NCBI GenBank assembly: GCA_049651845.1
Contig: JBASCW010000036.1
Coordinates: forward strand, 1-26,595
Source: RBG-16-66-20 sp049651845
Lineage (GTDB): Bacteria; Pseudomonadota; Gammaproteobacteria; Burkholderiales; SG8-39
DNA: 26,595 nucleotides
Reading direction: 5' to 3'
Numbering within the stretch: the stretch's first letter is position 1; each line of letters opens with the position of its first letter. The position numbers were made by a program, and so were the translations under genes. The notes below the pieces were generated by a model, which was not told where the DNA came from, made no database searches, and was given only the letters and a program-made list of their open reading frames with translations. Positions 7,220 to 16,836 of the stretch are shown here, one piece after another.

Positions 7220-7247
7220 TTGCCGAGAGTCAGCTTAAGAGTATCAT
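7220..7247 (+). promoter_or_regulatory. Candidate sigma-70 promoter for the mreB operon
   Basis: TTGCCG (7220-7225, 4/6) and TATCAT (7242-7247, 5/6) are separated by 16 bp, predicting a start near 7254 and a leader of roughly 88 nt. On the opposite strand the same AT-rich block reads TATGAT (7248-7243), so a divergent gatC promoter may overlap it, although I see no good -35 for that one. The rest of the 7187-7341 intergenic region is AT-rich with no other clear motif. Confidence 0.5.
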
Positions 7248-7341
7248 AGCCATTCGTCAGAATTGGGTTTCAGAACCAGCCCTTAGCGAACAAAGTTAAA
7301 AGAACAAATCAAGGGAAAACGGGAAAGGATTGACCACGAAC

Positions 7342-8385
7342 ATGTTCGGATTTTTGCGCAGCTACTTCTCCAACGATCTGGCGATCGACCTTGGCACCGC
7401 GAACACGCTGATCTACGTGCGCGGCAAGGGCATCGTGCTGGATGAGCCTTCGGTGGTCGCGATCCGCGAGGACACCGGTCCGAATTCGAAGAAGTCGATC
7501 CAGGCGGTGGGCAAGGACGCGAAGATGATGCTCGGCAAGACGCCCGGCAACATCGTCGCGATCCGGCCGATGAAGGACGGCGTGATCGCCAACTTCACGG
7601 TCACCGAGCAGATGCTGAAGTACTTCATCAAGAAGGTGCACGACAACAAGCTGTTCTCGCCCTCCCCGCGCATCATCATCTGCGTGCCCTGCGGCTCGAC
7701 GCAGGTCGAGCGGCGCGCGATCCGTGAGAGCGCGATCGGCGCGGGCGCGGGCCAGGTGTTCCTCATCGAGGAGCCGATGGCCGCGGCGATCGGCGCGGAC
7801 CTGCCGGTCGCCGAAGCCACCGGCTCGATGGTGGTGGACGTGGGCGGCGGCACCACCGAGGTCGGCGTGATCTCGCTCGGTGGCGCGGTGCACAAGGGCT
7901 CGGTGCGCGTCGGCGGCGACAAGTTCGACGAGGCGATCATCAACTACATCCGCCGCAACTACGGCATGCTGATTGGCGAAACCACCGCGGAGACGGTGAA
8001 GAAGACCATCGGCTCGGCGTTCCCCGGCAGCGAGGTGCGCGAGATGGAAGTCAAGGGCCGCAACCTCGCCGAGGGCATCCCACGCAGCTTCACGATCTCC
8101 TCGAACGAGATCCTCGAGGCGCTCACCGAACCGCTCAACCAGATCGTGAGCGCGGTGAAGTCCGCGCTCGAGCAGACCCCGCCCGAGCTCGGCGCCGACA
8201 TCGCCGAGAAGGGCATGGTGCTCACCGGCGGCGGCGCGCTGCTGCGCGACCTCGACCGGCTCCTCATGGAGGAAACGGGCCTGCCCGTGATCGTCGCCGA
8301 CGACCCGCTCACCTGCGTGGTGCGCGGCTCGGGCAAGGCGCTCGAGAAGATGGAGCACTTCGGGGCGATCTTCACGAATGAATAA
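7342..8385 (+). CDS. mreB: Rod shape-determining actin-like protein MreB
   Basis: The protein has 347 residues, identical in length to well-studied MreB proteins. It is a bacterial actin that polymerises under the inner membrane and guides elongasome movement. Visible features are the amphipathic N-terminus MFGFLRSYF, phosphate loop 1 AIDLGTANTLIY, the adenosine-binding region VVDVGGGTTEVGVISLGG, and GMVLTGGGALLRDLD near the end. The start is ATG at 7342, matching family N-termini. A TTG at 7330 is in frame but abuts the AAAGGA site directly. The distance from that site to the ATG (about 12 nt) is a little long. First gene of mreBCD-mrdA-rodA. Confidence 0.97.
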   Translation: MFGFLRSYFSNDLAIDLGTANTLIYVRGKGIVLDEPSVVAIREDTGPNSKKSIQAVGKDAKMMLGKTPGNIVAIRPMKDGVIANFTVTEQMLKYFIKKVHDNKLFSPSPRIIICVPCGSTQVERRAIRESAIGAGAGQVFLIEEPMAAAIGADLPVAEATGSMVVDVGGGTTEVGVISLGGAVHKGSVRVGGDKFDEAIINYIRRNYGMLIGETTAETVKKTIGSAFPGSEVREMEVKGRNLAEGIPRSFTISSNEILEALTEPLNQIVSAVKSALEQTPPELGADIAEKGMVLTGGGALLRDLDRLLMEETGLPVIVADDPLTCVVRGSGKALEKMEHFGAIFTNE

Positions 8386-8423
8386 GTAGAGGGAGCGGGG
8401 AACTCCCGCTGACGGCAGGCGGC

Positions 8424-9353
8424 ATGGAGCACGCACCCCCTCCCTTCTTCAACCGCGGTCCCGCGCCGCTCGTTCGCCTGGCCTTCTTCGCCTCCCTGTC
8501 GCTCGCGCTGCTGGTGCTCGACGCGCGCTTCCGCTACACCGAGAGCCTGCGCGGCGTGATCGCGTTGGCCGTGTATCCGCTGCAGGTCGTGGCGCGCCTG
8601 CCGGCGGCGCTCGGCGAGCGCATCTCTGGCTACTTCGCGAGCCAGTCGCAGCTGCGCGAGGAGAACGCCGAGCTGCGCGCGAAGCTGCTCGAGGCCTCGC
8701 AGGGCGCGCAGCGCTTCGAGGCCGCGCGCGCCGAGGCGGCGCAGCTGCGCCGCCTGATCGGCGCCAGCGAGCGCCTGCCGCTGAAGTCGCAGCCCGCCGA
8801 GATCGTCTACAGCGGCCGCGACCCGTATTCGAGAAAAGTCATCGTGGACAAGGGCAGCCAGCACGGCGTGCGCGCCGGCTCGCCAGTGCTCGACGACGCC
8901 GGCGTGATCGGCCAGGTGACGCGCGCGCACGCGCTCGCAGCCGAAGTCACGCTGCTCACCGACAAGGACCAGGCGATCCCGGTACAGGTGCTGAGGAACG
9001 GGCTGCGCGCGGTCGCCTTCGGCGCGGGCGCGAGCGGCATGCTCGAACTGCGCTTCATGGCCGCCAACGCCGAGATCCAGAACGGCGACCGCCTGGTGAC
9101 TTCCGGCATCGACGGCACCTATCCGCCGGGAATCCCGGTGGCCACGGTCGCGCGCATCGAGCGCGACGCCGCCTACGCGTTCGCACGCATCGTCTGCCAG
9201 CCCGCGGCCGGCGTCGACGGCGGGCGCTACGTGCTGGTGCTGGAGAACGAGCCGCGCGCGGCGGCGCCGCCCGAGGAGGCCGGGCCCGATCGCGAGCGAC
9301 GCCCGGGCAAGACGCGCAAGCCGCGCCGCAGGGACGGCGAGGTGGCGCCATGA
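8424..9353 (+). CDS. mreC: Rod shape-determining protein MreC
   Basis: The protein has 309 residues and is a bitopic inner-membrane protein linking MreB to PBP2 and RodA in the periplasm. A short cytoplasmic N-terminus with FFNRGPAPLVRL leads into one membrane segment (about residues 19-36). A coiled coil rich in E/L/R/A follows (about 70-115). Paired beta-barrel domains include RDPYSRKVIVDKGSQHGVRAGSPVLD and TSGIDGTYPPGIPVATV. The last ~35 residues form a Pro/Arg/Lys-rich, probably disordered tail. It lies 38 bp after mreB and its TGA is followed 21 bp later by mreD. Confidence 0.95.
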   Translation: MEHAPPPFFNRGPAPLVRLAFFASLSLALLVLDARFRYTESLRGVIALAVYPLQVVARLPAALGERISGYFASQSQLREENAELRAKLLEASQGAQRFEAARAEAAQLRRLIGASERLPLKSQPAEIVYSGRDPYSRKVIVDKGSQHGVRAGSPVLDDAGVIGQVTRAHALAAEVTLLTDKDQAIPVQVLRNGLRAVAFGAGASGMLELRFMAANAEIQNGDRLVTSGIDGTYPPGIPVATVARIERDAAYAFARIVCQPAAGVDGGRYVLVLENEPRAAAPPEEAGPDRERRPGKTRKPRRRDGEVAP

Positions 9354-9374
9354 GGCGCAACGGCGGGGACGGCG

Positions 9375-9899
9375 ATGCAGCTTAGCGACACCGCCTCGCA
9401 GCGCATCCTGCTGCCGGTGCGCGCGAGCACCATCCTCGGCTCGCTCGCGCTCGCGCTGCTCGCCAACTTCCTGCCCTGGCAGAGCGTCGCGCTCGCACCG
9501 GACTTCGTCGCGCTGGTGCTCGTGTTCTGGTGCGTGCGCCAGCCGCGCCTGGTGGGCCTGGGCGCGGGCTGGCTGCTCGGACTGCTGATCGACGCCGGCA
9601 ACGGCGTGCTCATGGGCCAGCACGCGCTCGCCTATTCGCTGCTCGCCTTCGCCTCGATCACGCTGTCGCGCCGCATCCTCTGGTTCCCGCTCTGGGGCCA
9701 GGCGCTGCACGTGCTCGCGCTGCTGCTGTTCGCGCAGGCGGTGTCGGCGCTGGTGCGCCTCGCCGCGGGCGCCGAATTCCCGGGCTGGCCGATCGCCGTC
9801 GGCCCGCTCCTGGGCGCCCTGCTCTGGCCGCTGGTGACCACGCTGCTGCTGATGCCGCAGCGCCGTCCCGTGGAGGTCGACGAGACCCGGGCGATATGA
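9375..9899 (+). CDS. mreD: Rod shape-determining protein MreD
   Basis: The protein has 174 residues and is an integral membrane protein with five or six hydrophobic segments. It contains the MreD-typical PDFVALVLVFWCVRQPRLVGLGAGWLLGL-type region (9502 onward) and a DAGNGVLMGQHALAYSLLAF loop-helix. MreD is an elongasome component whose exact role is unsettled; it acts with MreC. The ATG at 9375 is preceded by GGCGGGGA. An ATG at 9350 overlapping the mreC stop runs into a TAG within twelve codons and is not the start. Its stop overlaps the mrdA start as ATGA. Confidence 0.92.
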   Translation: MQLSDTASQRILLPVRASTILGSLALALLANFLPWQSVALAPDFVALVLVFWCVRQPRLVGLGAGWLLGLLIDAGNGVLMGQHALAYSLLAFASITLSRRILWFPLWGQALHVLALLLFAQAVSALVRLAAGAEFPGWPIAVGPLLGALLWPLVTTLLLMPQRRPVEVDETRAI

Positions 9900-11803
9900 G
9901 GTTCGCAGAACTCAAGGACCACCAGCGCGAGCTGTACCTGTTCCAGCTGCGCGTCGGCGTGGCGGGGGTCGCGGTGCTGATCGCTTTCGCGCTGCTGTTC
10001 GCGCGCTTCTTCCACCTGCAGGTGCTGCAGCACGACACCTACGCCTCGAAGGCCGAGGAGAACCGCATCTCGATCGTGCCGATCGCGCCCAACCGCGGCC
10101 TGATCCTCGATCGCAACGGCGTGGTGCTCGCGCGCAACTACTCGGCCTACACGCTGGAGATCTTCCCCGCCAAGGTGAAGGACCTCGAGCGCACGATCCA
10201 GGAGCTCGACCAGGTTGTCGAGGTGCAGCCCAAGGACCGCGCGCGCTTCAGGAAGCTCCACGCCGAGGCGCGCAACGCCGAGAGCCTGCCGATCCGCACG
10301 CGCCTCACCGACGAGGAAGTCGCGCGCTTCGCGGCCAACCGCTACCGCTTCCCCGGCGTGGAGATCAAGGCGCGCCTGTTCCGCCAGTACCCGTTCGGCG
10401 CGCTCGCCTCGCACGTGATCGGCTACATCGGCCGCATCAACACCAGGGACCAGGAGCGGCTCGCGGAACTTGAGGTCGAGGCCAATTACCGCGGCACGGA
10501 CTTCATCGGCAAGGCGGGCCTGGAGGCGAGCTACCAGCAGGAGCTGCACGGCACCACCGGCTTCGAGCAGGTCGAGATCGACGCCGGCGGGCGCGGCATC
10601 CGCACGCTCGCGCGCACGCCCGCGCAGGCCGGCAACAACATCACGCTGACGCTGGACATCAAGCTGCAGGAAGTGGCCGAGGCCGCGTTCGGCGAGCGCC
10701 GCGGCGCGCTGGTGGCGATCGAGCCCTCCAGCGGCGGCGTGCTCGCCTTCGTCTCCAAACCCGGTTTCGACCCGAACCTCTTCGTCGACGGCATCGACCC
10801 GCAGAGCTGGGCCGAGCTCAACAGCTCGCCCGACCGGCCGCTCAACAACCGCGCCATCGCCGGCGTCTACCCGCCGGGCTCGACCTTCAAGCCGTTCATG
10901 GCGATGGCCGCGCTGGAGACGGGCAAGCGCCACTTCAAGAGCGCGATCCACGACCCGGGCTACTTCGAGTTCGGCGGCCGGCGCTTCCGCGACTCCAAGG
11001 CCGGCGGCCACGGCCACGTCGACCTGTACAAGTCGATCGTGGTGTCCTCCGACACGTTCTACTATCAGCTCGCCAACGACATGGGCATCGATGCGATCGC
11101 CGGCTTCATGGCGAAGTTCGGCTTCGGCGCGAAGAGCGGCATCGACCTGGAGGGCGAGGCGACCGGCGTGCTGCCCTCGCCCGAATGGAAGCAGAAGCGC
11201 TTCCGGCGGCCCGAGCAGCAGAAGTGGTATGCGGGCGAGACCATCTCGATCGGCATCGGCCAGGGCTACAACGCCTACACGCCGATCCAGATCGCGGTGG
11301 CGATGGCCGCGCTCGCGGCCAACGGCGACACGTACAGGCCGCGCCTGGTCTCGCACATCGACAACCTGCGCACCGGCGAGCGCCGCCACATCGAGCCGGT
11401 GCTCGCGCAGCGCATCCCGTTCAAGCCCGAGAACGTGGAATTCGTGAAGCGCGCGATGACGGGAGTCAACAAGGAGGGCACTGGCGCGCGCGCCTTCGGC
11501 AGCGCCGAGTACACGAGCGGCGGCAAGACCGGCACCGCGCAGGTGGTGGGCATGAAGCAGGGCGAGAAGTACGACGAGAAGAAGGTCGCCGAGCGCCACC
11601 GCGACCATTCGCTGTTCATCGTCTTCGCGCCCGTCGAGAGCCCGAAGATCGCGCTCGTGGCGATCGTCGAGAACGGCGGCTTCGGCGCGCGCGCCGCGGC
11701 GCCGATCGCGCGCACGGTGCTGGACTACTACCTGCTCGGCAAGCTGCCCGAGGCGCTGCTCAAGCCCGCGGCCGAGGACGAGGCAGACGCCGAGAGCGAC
11801 TGA
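9896..11803 (+). CDS. mrdA: Penicillin-binding protein 2 (elongation-specific transpeptidase)
   Basis: The protein has 635 residues, a class B PBP that cross-links side-wall peptidoglycan in partnership with RodA. It has one N-terminal membrane helix (about residues 20-40) and the PBP-dimerisation region with APNRGLILDRNG. The transpeptidase active-site motifs are STFK with nucleophile Ser329 and Lys332, SSD at 384-386 in the SxN/D position (in SSDTFYYQLAN), and KTGTAQ starting at Lys544. The ATG at 9896 overlaps the mreD TGA, implying coupling. The gene is intact and of normal length. Confidence 0.97.
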   Translation: MRFAELKDHQRELYLFQLRVGVAGVAVLIAFALLFARFFHLQVLQHDTYASKAEENRISIVPIAPNRGLILDRNGVVLARNYSAYTLEIFPAKVKDLERTIQELDQVVEVQPKDRARFRKLHAEARNAESLPIRTRLTDEEVARFAANRYRFPGVEIKARLFRQYPFGALASHVIGYIGRINTRDQERLAELEVEANYRGTDFIGKAGLEASYQQELHGTTGFEQVEIDAGGRGIRTLARTPAQAGNNITLTLDIKLQEVAEAAFGERRGALVAIEPSSGGVLAFVSKPGFDPNLFVDGIDPQSWAELNSSPDRPLNNRAIAGVYPPGSTFKPFMAMAALETGKRHFKSAIHDPGYFEFGGRRFRDSKAGGHGHVDLYKSIVVSSDTFYYQLANDMGIDAIAGFMAKFGFGAKSGIDLEGEATGVLPSPEWKQKRFRRPEQQKWYAGETISIGIGQGYNAYTPIQIAVAMAALAANGDTYRPRLVSHIDNLRTGERRHIEPVLAQRIPFKPENVEFVKRAMTGVNKEGTGARAFGSAEYTSGGKTGTAQVVGMKQGEKYDEKKVAERHRDHSLFIVFAPVESPKIALVAIVENGGFGARAAAPIARTVLDYYLLGKLPEALLKPAAEDEADAESD

Positions 11804-11822
11804 TGGATGGAAGGAACGCCTG

Positions 11823-12941
11823 ATGGCGTTGGACGCCGCCCTGCTCTCGCCGCGCCGCCTGGCGCAGCGCCTTTCCGCCGGCATCGACGGGCCGCTGCTC
11901 GCGCTGAGCCTGGCCCTCGCGGCGCTCGGTCTCGCGACGCTGTTCTCGGCGAGCTACGAGAACCCGGGGCGCGTCACCGCGCAGCTCGCCAACCTCGCGG
12001 TCGCGCTCACCGCGATGTGGCTGATGGCGCAGGTCCCGCCGCAGACGCTGATGCGCTTCGCGGTGCCGGCCTACCTGGTCGGGGTCGCGCTGCTGGTGGC
12101 GGTGGCGCTCGCGGGCGACGTGGTCAACGGCGCGCGCCGCTGGCTGCACGTCGGCGTCACGCGCTTCCAGCCATCGGAGATGATGAAGCTCGCGCTGCCG
12201 ATGATGCTGGCCTGGTACTTCCACAAGCACGAGGCGACGCTGCGCCTGCGCGACTTCGCTGCGGCCGCAGTCCTGCTCGTGGTGCCGGTGCTGCTCGTTG
12301 CGCGCCAGCCCGATCTGGGCACCGCGGTGCTGGTCGCCGCGGCCGGCTTCTACGTGATCTTCTTCGCCGGCATCGGCTGGAAAGTGCTGGTGGGGCTCGG
12401 CATCCTCGGCGTGGCCTCGCTGTTCCCGCTCTGGGGCATGCTGCACGACTACCAGCGCCGGCGCGTGCTCACGCTGCTCGACCCGTCGCAGGACCCGCTC
12501 GGCGCCGGCTACCACACCATCCAGTCGACGATTGCGGTGGGCTCGGGCGGCGTCACCGGCAAGGGCTGGCTGCACGGCACGCAGACGCACCTGGAGTTCA
12601 TCCCGGAGCGCCACACCGATTTCATTTTCGCGGTGTATTCCGAGGAGTTCGGCCTGATCGGCAACGCGGTGCTGCTCGCGCTCTACACGCTGCTCGTCGC
12701 GCGCGGGCTGATGATCGCCGCCAACGCGGCGACGTTCTTCGCGCGCCTGCTCGCCGCCGCGGTGACGCTGATGTTCTTCACCTACGCCTTCGTCAACATG
12801 GGCATGGTCTCGGGCGTGCTGCCCGTGGTCGGTGTGCCGTTGCCGTTCATTTCCTACGGCGGCACGGCGCTGCTGACGCTGTTCATCGGCGTCGGCATCC
12901 TCATGAGCGTGCACCGCCATCGGCGCCTGGTGCAGACCTGA
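11823..12941 (+). CDS. rodA: Peptidoglycan glycosyltransferase RodA (SEDS family)
   Basis: The protein has 372 residues with about ten membrane segments. RodA polymerises lipid II into glycan strands in complex with PBP2. Family landmarks include GARRWLHVG, FQPSEMMKLALPMMLAWY, the ARQPDLGTAVLV segment that holds the conserved Asp of SEDS proteins, and the late HTDFIFAVYSEEFGLIGN and GVPLPFISYGGTALL stretches. The start is ATG at 11823 with GGAAGGAA about 7 nt before it. It lies 19 bp after mrdA and closes the operon. Confidence 0.96.
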   Translation: MALDAALLSPRRLAQRLSAGIDGPLLALSLALAALGLATLFSASYENPGRVTAQLANLAVALTAMWLMAQVPPQTLMRFAVPAYLVGVALLVAVALAGDVVNGARRWLHVGVTRFQPSEMMKLALPMMLAWYFHKHEATLRLRDFAAAAVLLVVPVLLVARQPDLGTAVLVAAAGFYVIFFAGIGWKVLVGLGILGVASLFPLWGMLHDYQRRRVLTLLDPSQDPLGAGYHTIQSTIAVGSGGVTGKGWLHGTQTHLEFIPERHTDFIFAVYSEEFGLIGNAVLLALYTLLVARGLMIAANAATFFARLLAAAVTLMFFTYAFVNMGMVSGVLPVVGVPLPFISYGGTALLTLFIGVGILMSVHRHRRLVQT

Positions 12942-12980
12942 GGGGAATTTTGCAAGGCAGCAAGAATTTGAAATCCCCTC
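12940..12980 (+). terminator. Weak stem-loop after rodA, possible end of the mre operon
   Basis: GAGGGG (12940-12945, overlapping the rodA stop) can pair with CCCCTC (12975-12980), with further ATTT/AAAT pairing inside after a bulged base. The loop is long and no T-run follows, so it is at best a weak intrinsic terminator or a 3' stabilising structure. Confidence 0.25.
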
Positions 12981-13028
12981 CCGTATTCTGAAATGGCATC
13001 TGCCTAAGCTCATGTAAATCCTTGTTTT

Positions 13029-13057
13029 ATTGCCATTCCATCATCCGGAATGGCGAT
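13029..13057. promoter_or_regulatory. Inverted repeat upstream of aceA
   Basis: GCCATTCC and GGAATGGC form perfect 8-bp arms, extending to 11 bp (ATTGCCATTCC / GGAATGGCGAT) with one T-G mismatch, around a 7-nt centre (13040-13046). It ends 64 bp before the aceA ATG in the longest, most AT-rich non-coding gap of the window. No T-tract follows, so a regulator-binding site or leader hairpin for aceA fits better than a terminator. It is not a match to an operator that I recognise. Confidence 0.45.
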
Positions 13058-13088
13058 GTTGCTGCGCGTCATCAGAATCCGTAATCTC

Positions 13089-13118
13089 CATACTTTTCAA
13101 CGCTTTGCTTCCGGAGAA
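13089..13118 (+). promoter_or_regulatory. aceA leader: CATACTTT plus CTTCCGGAGAA ribosome site
   Basis: CATACT (13089-13094, 4/6 to a -10 box) lies 33 bp before the aceA ATG, and CTTCCGGAGAA (13108-13118) supplies the GGAG Shine-Dalgarno. The same two elements, with 10 rather than 11 bp between them, precede pilT. No convincing -35 is seen 16-18 bp upstream. A weak alternative pair is TTGCTG (13059-13064) and TAATCT (13082-13087) at 17 bp. Confidence 0.35.
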
Positions 13119-13121
13119 CGA

Positions 13122-14471
<1,350 letters not shown>

Positions 14472-14478
14472 TCCCGGA

Positions 14479-16266
14479 GTGACGCAGCCGGCGAAGGTCC
14501 TGCCCCTCCCCGAGGCCCGCTCGCACCGGGCCTCGGAGGTGGCGCGGGCGGTCCTTGCCGGCTTCGACCGGCACTACGCGCTGTTCCGCGACGCGGCGCG
14601 TCAGGCCAAGCGCCTGTTCGAGACCGGCAACTGGGCCGTGCTGCGCACGCTCGCGCGCGCGCGCATCGAGATGTACGACCGGCGCGTCGAGGAATCGGTG
14701 CGCAGCATCATCGACCGCTTTCCCGAGGCCGAGGTCGACGAGATGCTCTGGCCGGCGATCAAGCTCGCATTCATCCCGTTGCTGCACGACCACAGGCAGC
14801 CCGAATGCGCCGAGACCTTCTACAACTCGGTGGCCTGCGCGGTCCTGCACCGGCGCTACTACCGTAACGAGTTCATCTTCTGGCGTCCCGCGGTCGCCAC
14901 CGAGCACCTCGAGGGCGAGGAGCCGGCCTACCGCTCCTACTACCCGCGCAAGGGCCCGGGCGCCGGCCTGCGCTCGACGCTCAGGCGCATCGTCGCCGAC
15001 TTCGCGCTCGACTGCCCCTTCGAGGACCTCGAGCGCGACCTGAGGAGCCTCGTGCACGCGCTGCGCGCGCGCTTCCCGCGCCCGACGCGCGCCCGGCCGA
15101 GCCTGCAGATCCAGGTGCTGGGGTCGCTGTTCTTCCGCAACAAGGCCGCCTACGCGATCGGCAAGATCATCAACGGCAACCTCGAGGTGCCGTTCGCGGT
15201 GCCGATCCTGCGCAATGCGCGCGGCGAACTGTTCCTCGACGCGCTGCTGCTCGACACCGACCAGCTGATCGTGCTGTTCTCGTTCGCGCGCGCCTACTTC
15301 TTCGTCGACATGGAAGTGCCGGCCGCCTACGTCTCGTTCCTGCGCCAGCTGATGCCGAAGAAGCCGCGCGCCGAGATGTACATGACCGTGGGCCTCGCCA
15401 AGCAGGGCAAGACCATGTTCTACCGCGACCTGTTCTACCACCTGAAACATTCCTCGGACAATTTCGTCGTCGCGCCGGGCATCAAGGGCATGGTGATGCT
15501 GGTGTTCACGCTGCCGTCCTTCCCCTACGTGTTCAAGATCATCCGCGACCGCTTCGCGCCGCAGAAGGAGATGGACCGGCAGACGGTGAAGGACAAGTAC
15601 CAGCTCGTGAAGATGCACGACCGCGCCGGCCGCATGGCCGACACGCTCGAGTATTCGCTGGTCGCGCTGCCGCTCGAGCGCTTCGAGCCCGAGGTGCTCG
15701 CCGAGCTCAAGGCGGAGGCCGCCTCGAACATCGAGTCCGAGGGCGACAAGATCGTCATCAAGCACGTCTACATCGAGCGCCGCATGCAGCCGCTCAACCT
15801 GTACCTCGCGGAGGCCGGCGCCGACCGCGATTCCGAGCGCCTGCGCCACGCGCTCTGGGAGTACGGCTACGCGATCAAGGAGCTCGCGGGCGCGGGCATC
15901 TTCCCGGGCGACATGCTGCTCAAGAACTTCGGCGTCACGCGCCACAACCGCGTGGTGTTCTACGACTACGACGAGATCGCCTACATGATCGACTGCAACT
16001 TCCGGCGCATCCCGCCGCCGCGCTCGATCGAGGACGAGATGTCGGCCGAGCCCTATTACTCGGTGGGCGCCAACGACGTGTTCCCGGAGCAGTTCGCCGC
16101 CTTCCTCGTGAGCGACCCGGCCGCGCGCGAGATCTTCCTCGAGCAGCACGCCGACCTCATGGACCCGGCCTTCTGGGCCGGCAAGCAGGAGAAGATCCGC
16201 GCCGGCGTGCTGGAGGACGTGTTTCCCTACCCCCAGTCGGTCCGTTTCCGGCGCGAGCCGGCCTAG
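14479..16266 (+). CDS. aceK: Isocitrate dehydrogenase kinase/phosphatase
   Basis: The protein has 595 residues. This bifunctional enzyme phosphorylates and dephosphorylates isocitrate dehydrogenase, diverting isocitrate to AceA when phosphorylated. The ATP loop APGIKGM starts at Ala332. The nucleotide-contacting Lys is 353 in VFKIIRDRF. The catalytic Asp is 478 in FPGDMLLKNFGVTRH, and metal-binding Asp496 lies in FYDYDE; these correspond by spacing to E. coli Asp457 and Asp475. The start is GTG at 14479, the first start codon after an in-frame stop. GGAG overlaps it rather than preceding it, so initiation may depend on coupling to aceA, 7 bp upstream. The stop overlaps the convergent yggT stop by 4 bp (CTAG). 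Confidence 0.96.
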   Translation: MTQPAKVLPLPEARSHRASEVARAVLAGFDRHYALFRDAARQAKRLFETGNWAVLRTLARARIEMYDRRVEESVRSIIDRFPEAEVDEMLWPAIKLAFIPLLHDHRQPECAETFYNSVACAVLHRRYYRNEFIFWRPAVATEHLEGEEPAYRSYYPRKGPGAGLRSTLRRIVADFALDCPFEDLERDLRSLVHALRARFPRPTRARPSLQIQVLGSLFFRNKAAYAIGKIINGNLEVPFAVPILRNARGELFLDALLLDTDQLIVLFSFARAYFFVDMEVPAAYVSFLRQLMPKKPRAEMYMTVGLAKQGKTMFYRDLFYHLKHSSDNFVVAPGIKGMVMLVFTLPSFPYVFKIIRDRFAPQKEMDRQTVKDKYQLVKMHDRAGRMADTLEYSLVALPLERFEPEVLAELKAEAASNIESEGDKIVIKHVYIERRMQPLNLYLAEAGADRDSERLRHALWEYGYAIKELAGAGIFPGDMLLKNFGVTRHNRVVFYDYDEIAYMIDCNFRRIPPPRSIEDEMSAEPYYSVGANDVFPEQFAAFLVSDPAAREIFLEQHADLMDPAFWAGKQEKIRAGVLEDVFPYPQSVRFRREPA

Positions 16267-16835
16267 AACAGGCCGCCCGCGAGCCCGCGCAGCTCGGCGA
16301 CCGGCACCAGCAGGATCAAGAGCGCCAGGATCAGCACCAGCGGCGAGAGGTCGACGTTGGCCACCGGCGGCAGCAAGCGCCGGATCGGCCGCAGCATCGG
16401 CCGCGTGATCGCGTCCAGCACGTACTGCAGCGGGTTGTGCGGGCTCACCCAGGACATCACGGCCTGCGCGATGACGACGAACAGCAGGATCTTCACCGAG
16501 AGCTGCAGCAGGTCCACGAACGCGATCGCGAACAGCGCGGCCGCGGCGACGCCCGGCGCCGAACTGAGGTCGCGGCCGGCGATGGTCAGCAGCAGCGCGA
16601 GCAGCGCCGCCTGCAGCAGCCACGCGCAGGCGAGGCTCGCGAGATCGAGGCCGAACAGCGCCGGCACCACGCGCCGCGCGGGTTTCACCATCCAGTTGGT
16701 GGTGGCGACGATGAAATCGCCGAACTGGTTGCGGAACGGCACGCGCAGCCACTGGAAGTAGAAGCGCAGCAGGAACATCAGCACGAAGAAGCCGCCGACG
16801 AAGTCCACCACCAGCGTGGCGATCTGCGTCAGCAT
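16263..16835 (-). CDS. yggT: YggT family membrane protein
   Basis: The protein has 190 residues with two tandem YGGT modules, each a hydrophobic pair of helices. The first contains LLRFYFQWLRVPFRNQFGDFI, followed by TNWMVKPARRVVP. The second contains AVMSWVSPHNPLQYVLDAITRPMLRPIRRLLPP. YggT proteins are inner-membrane proteins of uncertain role (implicated in osmotic or cation stress in some bacteria) and are commonly encoded after yggS and proC, as here. The ATG lies 1 bp after the proC stop, so it is the last gene of yggS-proC-yggT. Confidence 0.9.
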   Translation of the reverse strand: MLTQIATLVVDFVGGFFVLMFLLRFYFQWLRVPFRNQFGDFIVATTNWMVKPARRVVPALFGLDLASLACAWLLQAALLALLLTIAGRDLSSAPGVAAAALFAIAFVDLLQLSVKILLFVVIAQAVMSWVSPHNPLQYVLDAITRPMLRPIRRLLPPVANVDLSPLVLILALLILLVPVAELRGLAGGLF

Positions 16836-16836
16836 C

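Noticed and set aside
13050..13121. N-terminal extension of isocitrate lyase from an upstream in-frame ATG
   Set aside because: The added residues lack family similarity, the region contains an inverted repeat and leader elements, and the ATG at 13122 has a good GGAG site and the conventional N-terminus.
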